Shown here: positions 8,643 through 18,019 of the stretch, piece after piece
Numbering within the stretch: the first letter of the stretch is position 1
Layout of the letters: each line of letters starts with the position of its first letter
Assembly: GCF_025140835.1 (NCBI RefSeq)
Contig: NZ_CP081153.1
Location: forward strand, 1,674,001 to 1,738,000
Direction of reading: 5' to 3'
Length of the DNA stretch: 64,000 nt
Origin: Aliiroseovarius sp. M344
GTDB taxonomy: Bacteria; Pseudomonadota; Alphaproteobacteria; Rhodobacterales; Rhodobacteraceae
Translations under genes and position numbers: made by a program
The notes under the pieces: generated by a model
What the model saw: only the letters and a program-made list of their open reading frames with translations
The model's database searches: none
What the model was told of the DNA's origin: nothing

Positions 8643-9680
8643 ATGTCGCTTAATGAAGTTTTACAGGCCGTGCCTCTGCCGGCTTTGATGATCAGTCCTG
8701 ATCAACGTGTCACGCACCAGAATGACGCGGCTTTGGATTTTTTTGGTTCAAACCTGGTTGGCCGTCACGTCGCCACCGCCATTCGCCAACCCGCGCTGCT
8801 TGAGACTGTCGAAGCGGTGTTGGCCGGCGCTCCGATAACCAGCGTTCGGTATCTGATGTCGAAACTCGGTCGTGAATTGACCTTCGATGTCCATGTTGCA
8901 CCGGTTCCGTCAGAGACAAGCGTAATTCTGACCTTTCTGGATGTGTCACCGCATGAAGAGGCGGGACAGATGCGGTCGGATTTCGTGGCGAATGTTAGCC
9001 ATGAATTACGCACGCCATTGACCGCGTTGTCGGGGTTTATCGAAACTCTTCGGGGGCCAGCGCGCGATGATCCCGAGGCTCGAGCCCGGTTCTTGGACAT
9101 CATGGACGGCGAAGCAAACCGCATGAACCGGCTTGTAAGCGATCTGCTGTCGCTCAGCCGTGTTGAAGACATGGAAAGATTGCGGCCTACGGATGTGATC
9201 GAATTGGATCAGGTTATCCAGACCGTCATCACCGCGCTTAGTCCCGCGGCCAAAGATCGCCGAGTCCAGGTCAAGACTGAGTTTACTTCGGATGGCCCGA
9301 CCACAGTTGCGGGCGACCGGGATCAACTGGCCCAAGTGTTCACCAACCTGATAGAGAACGCGATCAAATATGGGCGTAAGGGCGGGTCAGTTTTGGTGAC
9401 CCTCCGCCGATTGGACATGGTGTCCGCCTTCAAGGGGCCGGGACTGCAGATCACCGTGCAGGACAACGGCGACGGCATTGATCCAAAACACTTAGGACGA
9501 TTGACCGAGCGGTTTTACCGCGTGGATGACCACCGGTCGCGTGCTTTGGGCGGCACCGGGCTGGGGCTTGCGATTGTGAAACACATCATTAATCGCCACC
9601 GAGGGCGGTTGCGAATAGAAAGCACGCTGGGCGAAGGCAGTTCTTTCTTCGTCACACTGCCTCAGACAACAACGTCTTGA
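8643..9680 (+). CDS. phoR: phosphate regulon sensor histidine kinase PhoR
   Basis: A 345-residue histidine kinase. An N-terminal PAS domain (about residues 8-100) precedes the dimerisation domain with phospho-acceptor His120 in NVSHELRTPL. The ATPase domain follows with an N-box (NLIENAIKYG), G1 (DNGDGI) and G2 (GGTGLGLAI). There is no clear transmembrane segment, as in many short alphaproteobacterial PhoR proteins, so it probably contacts the membrane through PstSCAB/PhoU. The chosen ATG at 8643 has GGCGGGGAC directly upstream; longer starts (8550, 8607) are possible. It heads the phoR-pstSCAB-phoU-phoB cluster and its partner PhoB is encoded at the far end. Confidence 0.93.
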   Translation: MSLNEVLQAVPLPALMISPDQRVTHQNDAALDFFGSNLVGRHVATAIRQPALLETVEAVLAGAPITSVRYLMSKLGRELTFDVHVAPVPSETSVILTFLDVSPHEEAGQMRSDFVANVSHELRTPLTALSGFIETLRGPARDDPEARARFLDIMDGEANRMNRLVSDLLSLSRVEDMERLRPTDVIELDQVIQTVITALSPAAKDRRVQVKTEFTSDGPTTVAGDRDQLAQVFTNLIENAIKYGRKGGSVLVTLRRLDMVSAFKGPGLQITVQDNGDGIDPKHLGRLTERFYRVDDHRSRALGGTGLGLAIVKHIINRHRGRLRIESTLGEGSSFFVTLPQTTTS

Positions 9681-9737
9681 CGCCCGCGCCACAGACGAGA
9701 CCGTCCTTTTTGAAAAGTTTCGGCGTTGGACGCCTGT

Positions 9738-9770
9738 TTGTCACACTACTTTTACAAAACTTACACAAAA
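9738..9770 (+). promoter_or_regulatory. Pho box: three 11-bp direct repeats before pstS
   Basis: Three head-to-tail 11-base units, TTGTCACACTA, CTTTTACAAAA and CTTACACAAAA, start at 9738, 9749 and 9760. Each begins with a version of the PhoB half-site CTGTCAY and is followed by four A/T-rich bases, the spacing at which PhoB dimers bind. The site ends about 70 bases before the pstS start and fits PhoB activation of pstSCAB-phoU-phoB under phosphate limitation. Confidence 0.72.
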
Positions 9771-9841
9771 GCTTTGATCAACACGCCTAGGACAGGCGCA
9801 TGTCGTCCAAGGGGACGATTTAATTCAAACAGGAGAAATCC

Positions 9842-10876
9842 ATGTCCTTTGTGAAACTGACCGCCTCGACGCTCGCGCTTGCTGCAGTGTCTGCCACCGC
9901 TGCACACGCCCGCGACCAAGTACAGATCGCTGGTTCGTCGACCGTATTGCCCTATGCCTCAATCGTTGCGGAAGCGTTTGGAGAAAACTTTGACTTTCCG
10001 ACACCGGTTGTGGAATCGGGTGGGTCGTCGGCCGGTCTGAAGCGGTTCTGCCAGGGTGTTGGCGAAGAACATACTGACATCGCGAATGCCTCGCGGGCGA
10101 TCCGTGAGAAAGAAGTGAAGGCCTGTGCTGAAAACGGTGTGACAGACATTATCGAAGTCCGCATCGGGTATGACGGCATCGTGTTTGCCTCGCAGATCGA
10201 CGGTCCTGACTACACGACCTTCACCCAAACAGATATCTTCAATGCGCTGGCTCCTAAAGTCATGGTTGACGGCGCACTGGTTGATAACCCCTACAAACAG
10301 TGGGCGGACTTCAACCCCGATCTGCCTGCCGAAGACATTCTGGCGTTCATCCCCGGCACCAAGCACGGTACCCGCGAAGTGTTCGAAGAAAAAGTCGTTG
10401 CAGCAGGCTGTGAAGCGACCGGCGCCATGGAAGCCATGATTGCTGGCGGTATGTCGGAAGACGACGCCGAAGACGCCTGCCTGGCAGTTATGTCCGACGG
10501 TCGTGCCGTCGACATCGACGGTGACTACACCGAAACTCTGGCGTCGATCGATGCAAACGCAAATGCTATCGGCGTTTTCGGTCTGGCCTTCTATGAAAAC
10601 AACACCGACAAGCTGAAAGTCGCCACGATGGCAGGTGTCGCGCCGTCGACTGAAACCATCTCGACTGGTGAATACCCGGTGTCGCGCCCGCTGTTCTTCT
10701 ATGTGAAGAAAGCTCATATCGGCGTGATCCCCGGCCTGAAGGAATATGCCGAGTTCTTCATCTCGGACGAGATCGCAGGCCCCGACGGTCCGCTGGCCGA
10801 ATACGGTCTGGTTGCTGATCCGGAGCTTGAGGCCACACAGGCAGCAGTTTCGGCCGAAGACGCCATGATGAACTAA
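9842..10876 (+). CDS. pstS: phosphate ABC transporter, periplasmic phosphate-binding protein
   Basis: A 344-residue precursor. Residues 1-23 are a signal peptide ending in TAAHA before Arg. The mature start IAGSSTVLPYA and the segment VESGGSSAGLKRFCQG contain the Ser/Gly loops that bind phosphate, and GTKHGTREVF is the typical second-domain loop. It captures phosphate in the periplasm and delivers it to PstCA. AGGAG lies seven bases before the ATG. A Pho box precedes it and a strong hairpin follows, so it should be the most abundant product of the operon. Length and motifs match the larger alphaproteobacterial PstS group. Confidence 0.96.
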   Translation: MSFVKLTASTLALAAVSATAAHARDQVQIAGSSTVLPYASIVAEAFGENFDFPTPVVESGGSSAGLKRFCQGVGEEHTDIANASRAIREKEVKACAENGVTDIIEVRIGYDGIVFASQIDGPDYTTFTQTDIFNALAPKVMVDGALVDNPYKQWADFNPDLPAEDILAFIPGTKHGTREVFEEKVVAAGCEATGAMEAMIAGGMSEDDAEDACLAVMSDGRAVDIDGDYTETLASIDANANAIGVFGLAFYENNTDKLKVATMAGVAPSTETISTGEYPVSRPLFFYVKKAHIGVIPGLKEYAEFFISDEIAGPDGPLAEYGLVADPELEATQAAVSAEDAMMN

Positions 10877-10883
10877 GACAATG

Positions 10884-10911
10884 TTGGCGCGGGGCATGGG
10901 TCCCGCGCCAA
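10884..10911 (+). terminator. hairpin between pstS and pstC (attenuator/mRNA stabiliser)
   Basis: A perfect ten-base stem, TTGGCGCGGG and CCCGCGCCAA, closes an eight-base loop just after the pstS stop. It is followed only by TCTTC, not by a run of T, so it is more likely to protect the pstS message from 3' decay or to end transcription partially than to stop it fully. This is common after binding-protein genes. Confidence 0.6.
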
Positions 10912-10972
10912 TCTTCTGCCTTTCCCGGATCGGGCCAATGATCTGCACCGCCTCAGCTGCACGGGCTCTGAT

Positions 10973-12445
10973 ATGTCTGCTTTCTGGCTTCTCATCACCT
11001 TTCTAACGATTGCCGCCGTCGGCTTTGCCCTTGGCAGACACCGAGCCTTGGCCTCGGTTAATGGTGAACGGCGTCGACTTCATTCCTTGCCCAACTACTA
11101 TGGCTCAAACGTCGCGATGATGGCTTTCGTCCCGGCGGTTTTTGTGCTGGCCGTTTGGGTGGTCGTTCAGCCGCTTGTCATCAATTCATCGGTATCAAAA
11201 CATATCCCTTCCGGGCTTTATGAAACCGGTGGCGAGCTGAACCTTATCATGAGCGATGTGCGCCGCGTGGCCGATGGATTGGATCTAGCCGTCAAGGACG
11301 GAATGCTAAGTGCGGATGAAGCGTCCACGTTCAACAATGAAGCGAAAGACCTACGCGCCTTGCTCGGCAAGGTTGGTGTCGCGCTGGGGTCAGAGGTCCA
11401 CCCGTCGGTTTTGTCGGCCGCGCAGGTGATGCGGGGGCAGGTTGCGACTGGTAATCTTTACAGGATGATCGTGCTTCTGGTGATCGCAGCAGCGGGGTTC
11501 TTTGTTGCCTTCCGTATGACTACGGGCGAACTTCGGGCGCGCAACATCGTTGAACGGGGTATTCGTGGCTTGTTGATCGCTGCAGCCTCTGTTGCGATTC
11601 TAACCACCGTTGGGATCGTCCTGTCTCTGATCTTCAACACGCTGGAGTTTTTCCGCCTTTATCCGGCCAAGGACTTCTTCACACTGCTTGAATGGGCGCC
11701 CAGCTTCTCGGGTCGCGGCGGCGCATCAAGCCTTGGCCTTTTGCCGCTTCTTTGGGGTACGCTTTACATCTCGCTCGTCGCGCTTCTGGTTGCAGTTCCG
11801 ATCGGTCTGTTCGCGGCGATCTATCTGTCTGAATATGCGGGGCCGAAAGTGCGCAGCATTGCCAAGCCACTGCTCGAGGTGCTGGCCGGTATTCCCACGA
11901 TTGTTTACGGTCTGTTTGCGCTTTTAACCATCGGCCCCATGCTTTTGACGGTTTTTGGCGATGAAGGGTTTGGATGGATGCAGGGGCAGCGCTCGGTTAT
12001 GACGGCTGGTCTTGTGATGGGTATCATGCTGATCCCGTTCGTCAGTTCTTTGTCCGATGACATCATCAATGCGGTGCCACAAGCCATGCGTGACGGCTCG
12101 TACGGCCTGGGCGCGACCCAGTCCGAAACCATCCGCCAAGTGGTGTTGCCCGCAGCCCTGCCAGGTATCGTCGGGGCCATTTTGTTGGCCACCAGCCGTG
12201 CTCTTGGTGAAACCATGATCGTGGTGATGGGGGCAGGGGCCGCGGCCCGCCTGGACCTGAACCCGTTCGAGGCGATGACCACCGTCACCGCCAAGATCGT
12301 CAGCCAGCTGACCGGCGACAGCGATTTTGCCAGCCCCGAGGCGCTGGTGGCCTTCGCGCTTGGCATGACGCTGTTCATCCTAACCCTCGGCTTGAATGTC
12401 CTTGCGCTTTACATCGTGCGCAAATACCGGGAGCAATACGAATGA
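10973..12445 (+). CDS. pstC: phosphate ABC transporter permease PstC
   Basis: A 490-residue inner-membrane permease, much longer than the roughly 320 residues of enteric PstC. An N-terminal extension with two hydrophobic segments and a periplasmic stretch precedes the conserved core, where AIYLSEYAGPKVRS and the coupling motif LGATQSETIRQVVLPAALPGIVGA interact with PstB. It forms the membrane channel with PstA. The gene overlaps pstA by four bases (ATGA), so the pair is translationally coupled. The extended form is usual in Rhodobacterales. Confidence 0.93.
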   Translation: MSAFWLLITFLTIAAVGFALGRHRALASVNGERRRLHSLPNYYGSNVAMMAFVPAVFVLAVWVVVQPLVINSSVSKHIPSGLYETGGELNLIMSDVRRVADGLDLAVKDGMLSADEASTFNNEAKDLRALLGKVGVALGSEVHPSVLSAAQVMRGQVATGNLYRMIVLLVIAAAGFFVAFRMTTGELRARNIVERGIRGLLIAAASVAILTTVGIVLSLIFNTLEFFRLYPAKDFFTLLEWAPSFSGRGGASSLGLLPLLWGTLYISLVALLVAVPIGLFAAIYLSEYAGPKVRSIAKPLLEVLAGIPTIVYGLFALLTIGPMLLTVFGDEGFGWMQGQRSVMTAGLVMGIMLIPFVSSLSDDIINAVPQAMRDGSYGLGATQSETIRQVVLPAALPGIVGAILLATSRALGETMIVVMGAGAAARLDLNPFEAMTTVTAKIVSQLTGDSDFASPEALVAFALGMTLFILTLGLNVLALYIVRKYREQYE

Positions 12446-13806
12446 CCGACGCATCTTTTTCGGACGGCGCACCAAATGACGCCCCGCGCGCCAAATCGTC
12501 GCTTCTGGCTCAAGACACGCGCACCAAGAAGCGCAACGCCGCCGAGGCGCGCTTTCGTGCCTATGGCATCTTGGCTATCGCGGTCGGCCTTGTGTTTCTT
12601 GCCGTGTTGGTCAGTTCGATCATCCATAAAGGTGTGGGCGCCTTCCAGCAGACCTTCATTACCTTGAATGTCGAACTTCAGGAGGCGAAACTGGACAAGT
12701 CCGGCAAGCGCGACATCGAAACGATCAAGAAGGTCACAACCTTTGGTTACAATCCGTTGATCGAGGCCGCGCTCGCGCAGGCTATTGCCGAAACCGGGAT
12801 CGAGAACCCGTTCACCAAGGGCAAGGATCTGCGCAAGATGGTCAGTTCGGGCGCTGCTGCGGACATTCGTGACCAGGTCATCGCTAACCCCGATCTGATC
12901 GGAGAAACGGTGACCTTCAAATTGCTCGCCTCGTCCCGTGTCGATGGTTATCTGAAAGGTCGCGTGACCCGTGAAAGCCTTGCGCGTGACAAGAACCTGA
13001 CGCCGGCACACCTTGATATCATTGACGCTTTAAAACAGGCTGATGTGGTGACGAAGACCTTTAACATGGATTTCATCACTGGCGCAGACGCGTCGGAAAG
13101 CCGTCCGGAACAGGCCGGGATTGGTGTTTCTATGCTGGGCAGTTTCTATATGATGCTGGTGGTGTTGATCTGTGCTTTGCCGATCGGTGTGGCAGCTTCG
13201 ATCTATCTTGAGGAATTTGCGCCGCAAAACGGCTTCACCGATCTGATCGAGGTGAATATCTCGAACCTTGCTGCTGTTCCGTCCATCGTGTTCGGCATCC
13301 TTGGTCTGGCCGTCTTCATCCAGTTCGCGCACCTGCCCCAATCCGCGCCGCTGGTTGGCGGGCTGGTCCTGACCCTGATGACCTTGCCGACAATCATTAT
13401 TTCGACACGTGCCTCGTTGAAATCCGTACCCCCATCGATCCGTGAAGCTGCACTTGGGGTGGGGGCTTCGAAAATGCAAACTGTGTTCCACCACGTGCTG
13501 CCACTGGCCATGCCGGGCATCCTGACAGGGACGATCATCGGTCTGGCTCAGGCCCTGGGTGAAACCGCGCCGTTGCTGTTGATCGGCATGGTGGGCTATG
13601 TGGCGTCGAATTATCCAGGCGGGATCGTCGACGGTTTCATGTCGCCAAACTCTGCCATGCCCGCCCAGATCTACGAATGGGCCAAACGCGCCGATCCCGC
13701 TTACTATGAACGGGCGTGGGGTGGCATCATTATCCTGCTTCTCTTCCTGATGAGCATGAATATCATCGCAATCATTCTGCGCCGCCGGTTCGAGCGCCGC
13801 TGGTAA
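12442..13806 (+). CDS. pstA: phosphate ABC transporter permease PstA
   Basis: A 454-residue permease, against about 300 in enteric bacteria. The N-terminal cytosolic and periplasmic extension corresponds to the DUF3333 region of alphaproteobacterial PstA; six core membrane helices follow. The core has the [11 protein letters not shown] segment and the coupling loop [22 protein letters not shown] that docks on PstB. It pairs with PstC in the phosphate channel. The ATG overlaps the pstC stop, and pstB begins 14 bases after its stop, consistent with one transcript. Confidence 0.93.
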   Translation: MTDASFSDGAPNDAPRAKSSLLAQDTRTKKRNAAEARFRAYGILAIAVGLVFLAVLVSSIIHKGVGAFQQTFITLNVELQEAKLDKSGKRDIETIKKVTTFGYNPLIEAALAQAIAETGIENPFTKGKDLRKMVSSGAAADIRDQVIANPDLIGETVTFKLLASSRVDGYLKGRVTRESLARDKNLTPAHLDIIDALKQADVVTKTFNMDFITGADASESRPEQAGIGVSMLGSFYMMLVVLICALPIGVAASIYLEEFAPQNGFTDLIEVNISNLAAVPSIVFGILGLAVFIQFAHLPQSAPLVGGLVLTLMTLPTIIISTRASLKSVPPSIREAALGVGASKMQTVFHHVLPLAMPGILTGTIIGLAQALGETAPLLLIGMVGYVASNYPGGIVDGFMSPNSAMPAQIYEWAKRADPAYYERAWGGIIILLLFLMSMNIIAIILRRRFERRW

Positions 13807-13820
13807 GAAAGACGAAACAC

Positions 13821-14618
13821 ATGAACGACATGGCGAAGATTGAAAGGACCGTAGCGATGCAGGACATCAAGATCACGGCAAAAGGTGTGCAGGTCTATTA
13901 TGGTGACACACACGCCATCAAAGATGTCTCGGTCGACATTCAGGACAACACGGTCACCGCATTCATCGGCCCGTCCGGTTGCGGCAAATCCACCTTCCTG
14001 CGCTGTCTGAACCGGATGAATGACACCATCGACATCTGCCGTGTCGAAGGGGATATTCGTCTGGACGGTGAAGACATTTATGACAAGCGCGTCGATCCGG
14101 TGCAGTTGCGCGCCAAAGTGGGAATGGTGTTTCAGAAGCCCAACCCGTTTCCCAAATCGATTTATGACAATATCGCTTATGGGCCGCGAATTCACGGCTT
14201 GGCCAGAAACAAGGCCGACCTAGACGATATCGTCGAAAAATCCCTGCGCCGCGGCGCCATCTGGGACGAGGTGAAAGACCGTCTTCAAGCCCCCGGAACC
14301 GGCCTGTCCGGTGGTCAACAGCAGCGCCTATGCATCGCGCGCGCCATTGCAACGGAACCAGAGGTTTTGTTGATGGACGAACCGTGCTCGGCCCTGGATC
14401 CGATCGCCACGGCGCAGGTTGAGGAACTGATTGACGAGCTGCGCGAAAACTTTTCGGTTGTGATCGTGACCCATTCGATGCAACAGGCCGCGCGGGTCAG
14501 TCAGAAAACCGCGTTTTTCCATCTCGGCGACCTTGTGGAATTTGGTGACACAGACAAGATATTCACCAACCCGGAAGACAAGCGCACCGAAAGCTATATA
14601 ACCGGCCGGATCGGCTGA
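13821..14618 (+). CDS. pstB: phosphate ABC transporter ATP-binding protein PstB
   Basis: A 265-residue ABC ATPase with the Walker A motif GPSGCGKST (about residues 50-58), Q-loop in [13 protein letters not shown], signature [16 protein letters not shown], Walker [14 protein letters not shown] and the switch histidine in VTHSMQQA. It powers phosphate import and takes part in PhoR signalling. ATG 13821 gives the usual N-terminus; ATG 13857 has a better ribosome-binding site (AAAGGA, ten bases away) and would yield 253 residues. It sits between pstA and phoU on the same strand. Confidence 0.95.
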   Translation: MNDMAKIERTVAMQDIKITAKGVQVYYGDTHAIKDVSVDIQDNTVTAFIGPSGCGKSTFLRCLNRMNDTIDICRVEGDIRLDGEDIYDKRVDPVQLRAKVGMVFQKPNPFPKSIYDNIAYGPRIHGLARNKADLDDIVEKSLRRGAIWDEVKDRLQAPGTGLSGGQQQRLCIARAIATEPEVLLMDEPCSALDPIATAQVEELIDELRENFSVVIVTHSMQQAARVSQKTAFFHLGDLVEFGDTDKIFTNPEDKRTESYITGRIG

Positions 14619-14652
14619 CGACTGACCGCCCAGAGGGGCAGGGGAGAGACCC

Positions 14653-15384
14653 ATGACGGACCAACATATCGCATCTGCCTTTGACCGTGACCTGGAAGAA
14701 ATTCAGGCCCATCTGATGAAGATGGGTGGCATGGTTGAAGATGCCATCCGCGACAGTGCAAAATCGCTCAAGCGGCGTGATGAAGAGCTGGCTGAGGCCG
14801 TGCGCAAGAGCGACAAAAAAATCGACGCGCTGGACATGCAAATCAACGAAGAATGCGCACGCCTTCTGGCGCTGCGTCAACCGATTGCGTCCGACCTGCG
14901 CACGGTTCTGACTGTTATGAAAGTTGCGGGCAATCTTGAACGGATAGGAGACTATTCCAAGAACATGGCCAAGCGGACCTCTGTTTTGGTGCATATGCAA
15001 CCCATCGACGGTGCATCCGGGGCCATCAAACGCATGGCGGGCGAGGTGCAGCACATGTTGTCCGATGCGCTGGATGCCTATATCCGCCGCGATGTCGCCG
15101 TGGCGATGGATGTGCGCCAGCGCGATCTGGAAATTGACCAGATGTATAACGCGCTGTTTCGCGAATTTCTGACCTTCATGATGGAAGACCCGCGCAACAT
15201 CACGCCCTGCATGCATCTGCATTTCATCGCCAAGAATATCGAGCGCATGGGGGATCACGTGACGTCGATTGCCGAGCAGGTTATTTATCTGGTCACAGGT
15301 GAAGTTCCGGACGAGGCGCGGCCAAAAGGCAATGCGCCCAATTACGACACATTGACAGCCGCCGGGATTGAGGATGCGACATGA
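14653..15384 (+). CDS. phoU: phosphate signalling complex protein PhoU
   Basis: A 243-residue helical protein with two three-helix PhoU repeats. The metal-binding motifs appear as RIGDYSKNMAKR in repeat one and RMGDHVTSIAEQ in repeat two, and the N-terminus has the usual AFDRDLEEI. PhoU links PstB to PhoR and keeps the Pho response off when phosphate is plentiful. GGGGAG stands before the ATG. Its stop overlaps the phoB start by four bases. Confidence 0.95.
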   Translation: MTDQHIASAFDRDLEEIQAHLMKMGGMVEDAIRDSAKSLKRRDEELAEAVRKSDKKIDALDMQINEECARLLALRQPIASDLRTVLTVMKVAGNLERIGDYSKNMAKRTSVLVHMQPIDGASGAIKRMAGEVQHMLSDALDAYIRRDVAVAMDVRQRDLEIDQMYNALFREFLTFMMEDPRNITPCMHLHFIAKNIERMGDHVTSIAEQVIYLVTGEVPDEARPKGNAPNYDTLTAAGIEDAT

Positions 15385-16070
15385 CGGCGGATAAACCCTG
15401 CGTTCTTTTGGTCGAGGATGAGCCCGCTCAACGCGAGGTTCTGCGCTATAATCTGGGCGCGGAAGGGTATGACGTAACCATGGCCGAAAATGGTGATGAT
15501 GCGTTGATCTTGATGGAAGAGGTCATGCCCGACCTTGTGTTGCTGGACTGGATGCTGCCTGGTGTTTCCGGCATCGAGATTTGCCGCCGTTTGAAGACCC
15601 GCAAAAAGACCAAAAATATTCCGGTGATCATGCTGTCTGCCAAGTCAGAAGAGGTCGACCGCGTGCGCGGATTGGAAACCGGTGCAGATGACTATGTGGT
15701 CAAACCGTTTTCTGTTGGCGAACTGATGGCCCGTATCCGCACCCAATTGCGCCGCACACGCCCCGCCGCTATTGGCCAGCAACTGGAATTTGAAGACATC
15801 ATGCTGGATGGCGAAAGCCACAGGGTGACGCGGTCGGGGTCCGATGTGAAACTGGGCCCGACAGAATTCCGTCTGCTGGCAACGCTGATGGAAAAACCGG
15901 GCCGGGTCTGGAGCCGCGAACAATTGCTGGATCGGGTTTGGGGGCGCGACGTTTACGTCGATACGCGGACCGTCGACGTTCACGTCGGCCGGTTGCGCAA
16001 AGCGCTGTGCCGCCAGGGTGGTAGCGACCCACTACGGACGGTACGTGGCACCGGCTACGCGCTGGGGTAG
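15381..16070 (+). CDS. phoB: phosphate regulon response regulator PhoB
   Basis: A 229-residue OmpR-type regulator. The receiver domain (1-120) has the acidic pocket in VEDEP, the phospho-acceptor Asp56 in LLDWMLPG and the conserved Lys in VVKPF. The C-terminal winged helix (about 130-229) ends in the PhoB-type TVDVHVGRLRKAL and GTGYAL. It binds Pho boxes such as the one before pstS. ATGA overlap with phoU couples the two. It closes the Pho cluster and converges on the antiporter gene with a 27 bp gap. Confidence 0.95.
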   Translation: MTADKPCVLLVEDEPAQREVLRYNLGAEGYDVTMAENGDDALILMEEVMPDLVLLDWMLPGVSGIEICRRLKTRKKTKNIPVIMLSAKSEEVDRVRGLETGADDYVVKPFSVGELMARIRTQLRRTRPAAIGQQLEFEDIMLDGESHRVTRSGSDVKLGPTEFRLLATLMEKPGRVWSREQLLDRVWGRDVYVDTRTVDVHVGRLRKALCRQGGSDPLRTVRGTGYALG

Positions 16071-16097
16071 GGCGGTCGGATCGGGCAAGGGATCGTC

Positions 16098-17051
16098 CTA
16101 AACCAGAAGCCAGGTCAAATATCCGATATAGCACATGACCATTATGGCGCCTTCACGACGCCCAACGCGCCAACCAGTTCGCGCAAAAAGGACCAACAGC
16201 GCGGTTGCCGCGCACATTATCCAAATATCGAACTGAATAATCTCGGGCGGGATCTGCATCGGCTGCACCAATGTTGTGATGCCAAGAATGCCAAGGATAT
16301 TGAAAATATTGCTGCCCAGCACATTGCCAAGCGCCACATCACCTTGACCCTTCCGGACGGCAATCACGGATGTCACAAGCTCTGGCATTGACGTTCCGAT
16401 GGCGACGATGGTCAGGCCAATGACCGCCTCAGATATCCCTGCAACCTGTGCCAACGTGACAGCGCCAGATACAAGGAACTTCGCGCCCAAAATGGTGACT
16501 AAAAGGCCGATTGCCGCGATCCCCAGATCGATACCAAGCGCATGACCGCGGACCGCAACAAGATCCGCTTCTGCTTCGTATACCGCACTTTCGGGGCTAT
16601 CATCCAAACGGCGCTCGGTGATCAGCGTGTATGACAGATATAAGGCGAGCGCTAAGACAAAGGACAAACCCGCAAGCCTGCCAATGTCACCGATGAGCAC
16701 CGCACCAAGGCATAGGGCGCTTGCCAGAACCATCACCAATCCGTCGCGTTTGAATGCTGCAGGATCAACAGCAATGGGCACAAGAAACGCCGCAATTCCA
16801 AGGATTAAAAGGATATTTCCGATGTTGCTGCCGATGATGTTGCCAACAGCTATCCCGGACGAGCCGTTTAGCGCTGCTTCAAGGCTCGTCACCAGTTCTG
16901 GTGATGATGTCCCAAAGCCAACGAGGGTCAACCCGATCACCATCGGGGGAAGGCCAAACCTTTGCGCCATAGCGACCGCACCACGAACCAGCATGTCACC
17001 ACCGACAACCAGCGCCACAAGTCCAAGGAGGACAAATATCAAAGCACTCAC
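16098..17051 (-). CDS. calcium/sodium antiporter (CaCA family, YrbG-like)
   Basis: A 317-residue membrane protein with about ten helices in two inverted repeats. Each repeat has an alpha-repeat motif of the cation exchanger family: GFGTSSPELVTSLEAAL with GNIIGSNIGNILLILG in the first, and AIGTSMPELVTSVIAVRKG with GNVLGSNIFNILGILG in the second. The acidic residues in these motifs bind cations. Between the repeats lies an acidic cytosolic loop. Length fits YrbG/CaxA-type exchangers. The start is GTG at 17049-17051. It has no operon partner and faces an unusually long gene-free stretch upstream. Confidence 0.92.
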   Translation of the reverse strand: MSALIFVLLGLVALVVGGDMLVRGAVAMAQRFGLPPMVIGLTLVGFGTSSPELVTSLEAALNGSSGIAVGNIIGSNIGNILLILGIAAFLVPIAVDPAAFKRDGLVMVLASALCLGAVLIGDIGRLAGLSFVLALALYLSYTLITERRLDDSPESAVYEAEADLVAVRGHALGIDLGIAAIGLLVTILGAKFLVSGAVTLAQVAGISEAVIGLTIVAIGTSMPELVTSVIAVRKGQGDVALGNVLGSNIFNILGILGITTLVQPMQIPPEIIQFDIWIMCAATALLVLFARTGWRVGRREGAIMVMCYIGYLTWLLV

Positions 17052-17569
17052 GTCTTTTCTTTCTCAATGACAGGATCTGCGTGTTCGCATATATGATCGG
17101 GCTGCAGGTATACAACTGCGCCAAAGAATCCACTGGCTTCATTCCGCTTGCAAGCGCGCGCATACGGGTAAGGCTTCATTCGTGTATCAAACTTGGTCAT
17201 TGGTCTGCTCGGCGCAATGACCTTAGATATTTATCAGCCAATGGGACCAATAGGTCACGCAGGTTCCCGCTCTGGCCTTAAGCGTATAATCAGTATTATG
17301 TTAATAGTGAAACTGACGGTATTGTATAGCTACATCAATTTAAGGCCGCAGAGCATTGTCTTTATGCGTTTATTTTTCATGCACGGCTGAACGGTTACTG
17401 CAATACTGATGAAATACGTAAGGTTTGCGCGCACTTAAGCCCGATTGATCCTGTTATCCCAAAACATCACCTGACTTTTCCTAAGCCAGTTTTTGGTCGA
17501 AAACCTGTTCTTCCTCGACAATTCATGTATTTGCCCTCAGAAAGTACGCTCGGGAGAAGGAAATTAACG
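17052..17569. other. 518 bp AT-rich gene-free stretch
   Basis: This divergent gap separates the antiporter gene and aroQ. It is clearly richer in A+T than its surroundings, especially 17280-17420. The short open frames in it have no ribosome-binding sites or recognisable products. I see no tRNA, no strong hairpin with a T-run, and no insertion-sequence ends. It must hold the promoters of both flanking genes, but I cannot assign them. Confidence 0.5.
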
Positions 17570-18019
17570 ATGATCTCATTGCTCGTCATAAATGGACCGA
17601 ACCTAAATATGTTGGGGATACGCCAACCCGAGGTATATGGCCGCGACACCCTGCCTGGTATTGAAACGCTTTGTCGTGAACATGCGCAAACGCGTAATGT
17701 CGGGTGTGAGGTTTTTCAAAGCAACCATGAAGGCGCTTTGATAGATCAGATCCACGCGGCGCGCGGCAGCCATCACGGGATCATTTTGAACGCGGGCGCA
17801 TACACACACACGTCTATTGCAATCATGGATGCTGTGGCGTCTGCCAGCGTTCCGACGATTGAGGTTCACCTGTCCAACATTCACGCGCGCGAGTCTTTCC
17901 GCCACACAAGCTATCTGTCCAAGGTGGCAGTTGGTCAAATTTGCGGGTTTGGCGCACATGGATATGTTCTGGCCATCGACGCACTGATTGCGCATCTCGC
18001 AGAGGCTGAGACCGCCTGA
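17570..18019 (+). CDS. aroQ: type II 3-dehydroquinate dehydratase
   Basis: A 149-residue enzyme of the small dodecameric class that dehydrates 3-dehydroquinate to 3-dehydroshikimate, the third step of the shikimate pathway. Family motifs are all present: LVINGPNLNMLGIRQPEVYG at the N-terminus, FQSNHEGALIDQIHAA, LNAGAYTHTSIA and VEVHLSNIHARESFRHTS-like IEVHLSNIHARESFRH with the catalytic His. The ATG at 17570 is preceded by GGAGAAGGAA. The LuxR-type regulator gene starts at the very next base after the stop, so the two are probably cotranscribed. Other shikimate genes in the window (aroB, aroK, DAHP synthase) are far away. Confidence 0.95.
   Translation: MISLLVINGPNLNMLGIRQPEVYGRDTLPGIETLCREHAQTRNVGCEVFQSNHEGALIDQIHAARGSHHGIILNAGAYTHTSIAIMDAVASASVPTIEVHLSNIHARESFRHTSYLSKVAVGQICGFGAHGYVLAIDALIAHLAEAETA

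Noticed and set aside
17193..17390. A 65-residue plus-strand frame in the AT-rich gap before aroQ
   Set aside because: It has no ribosome-binding site, and its overlap with AT-rich non-coding sequence makes a chance frame likely.
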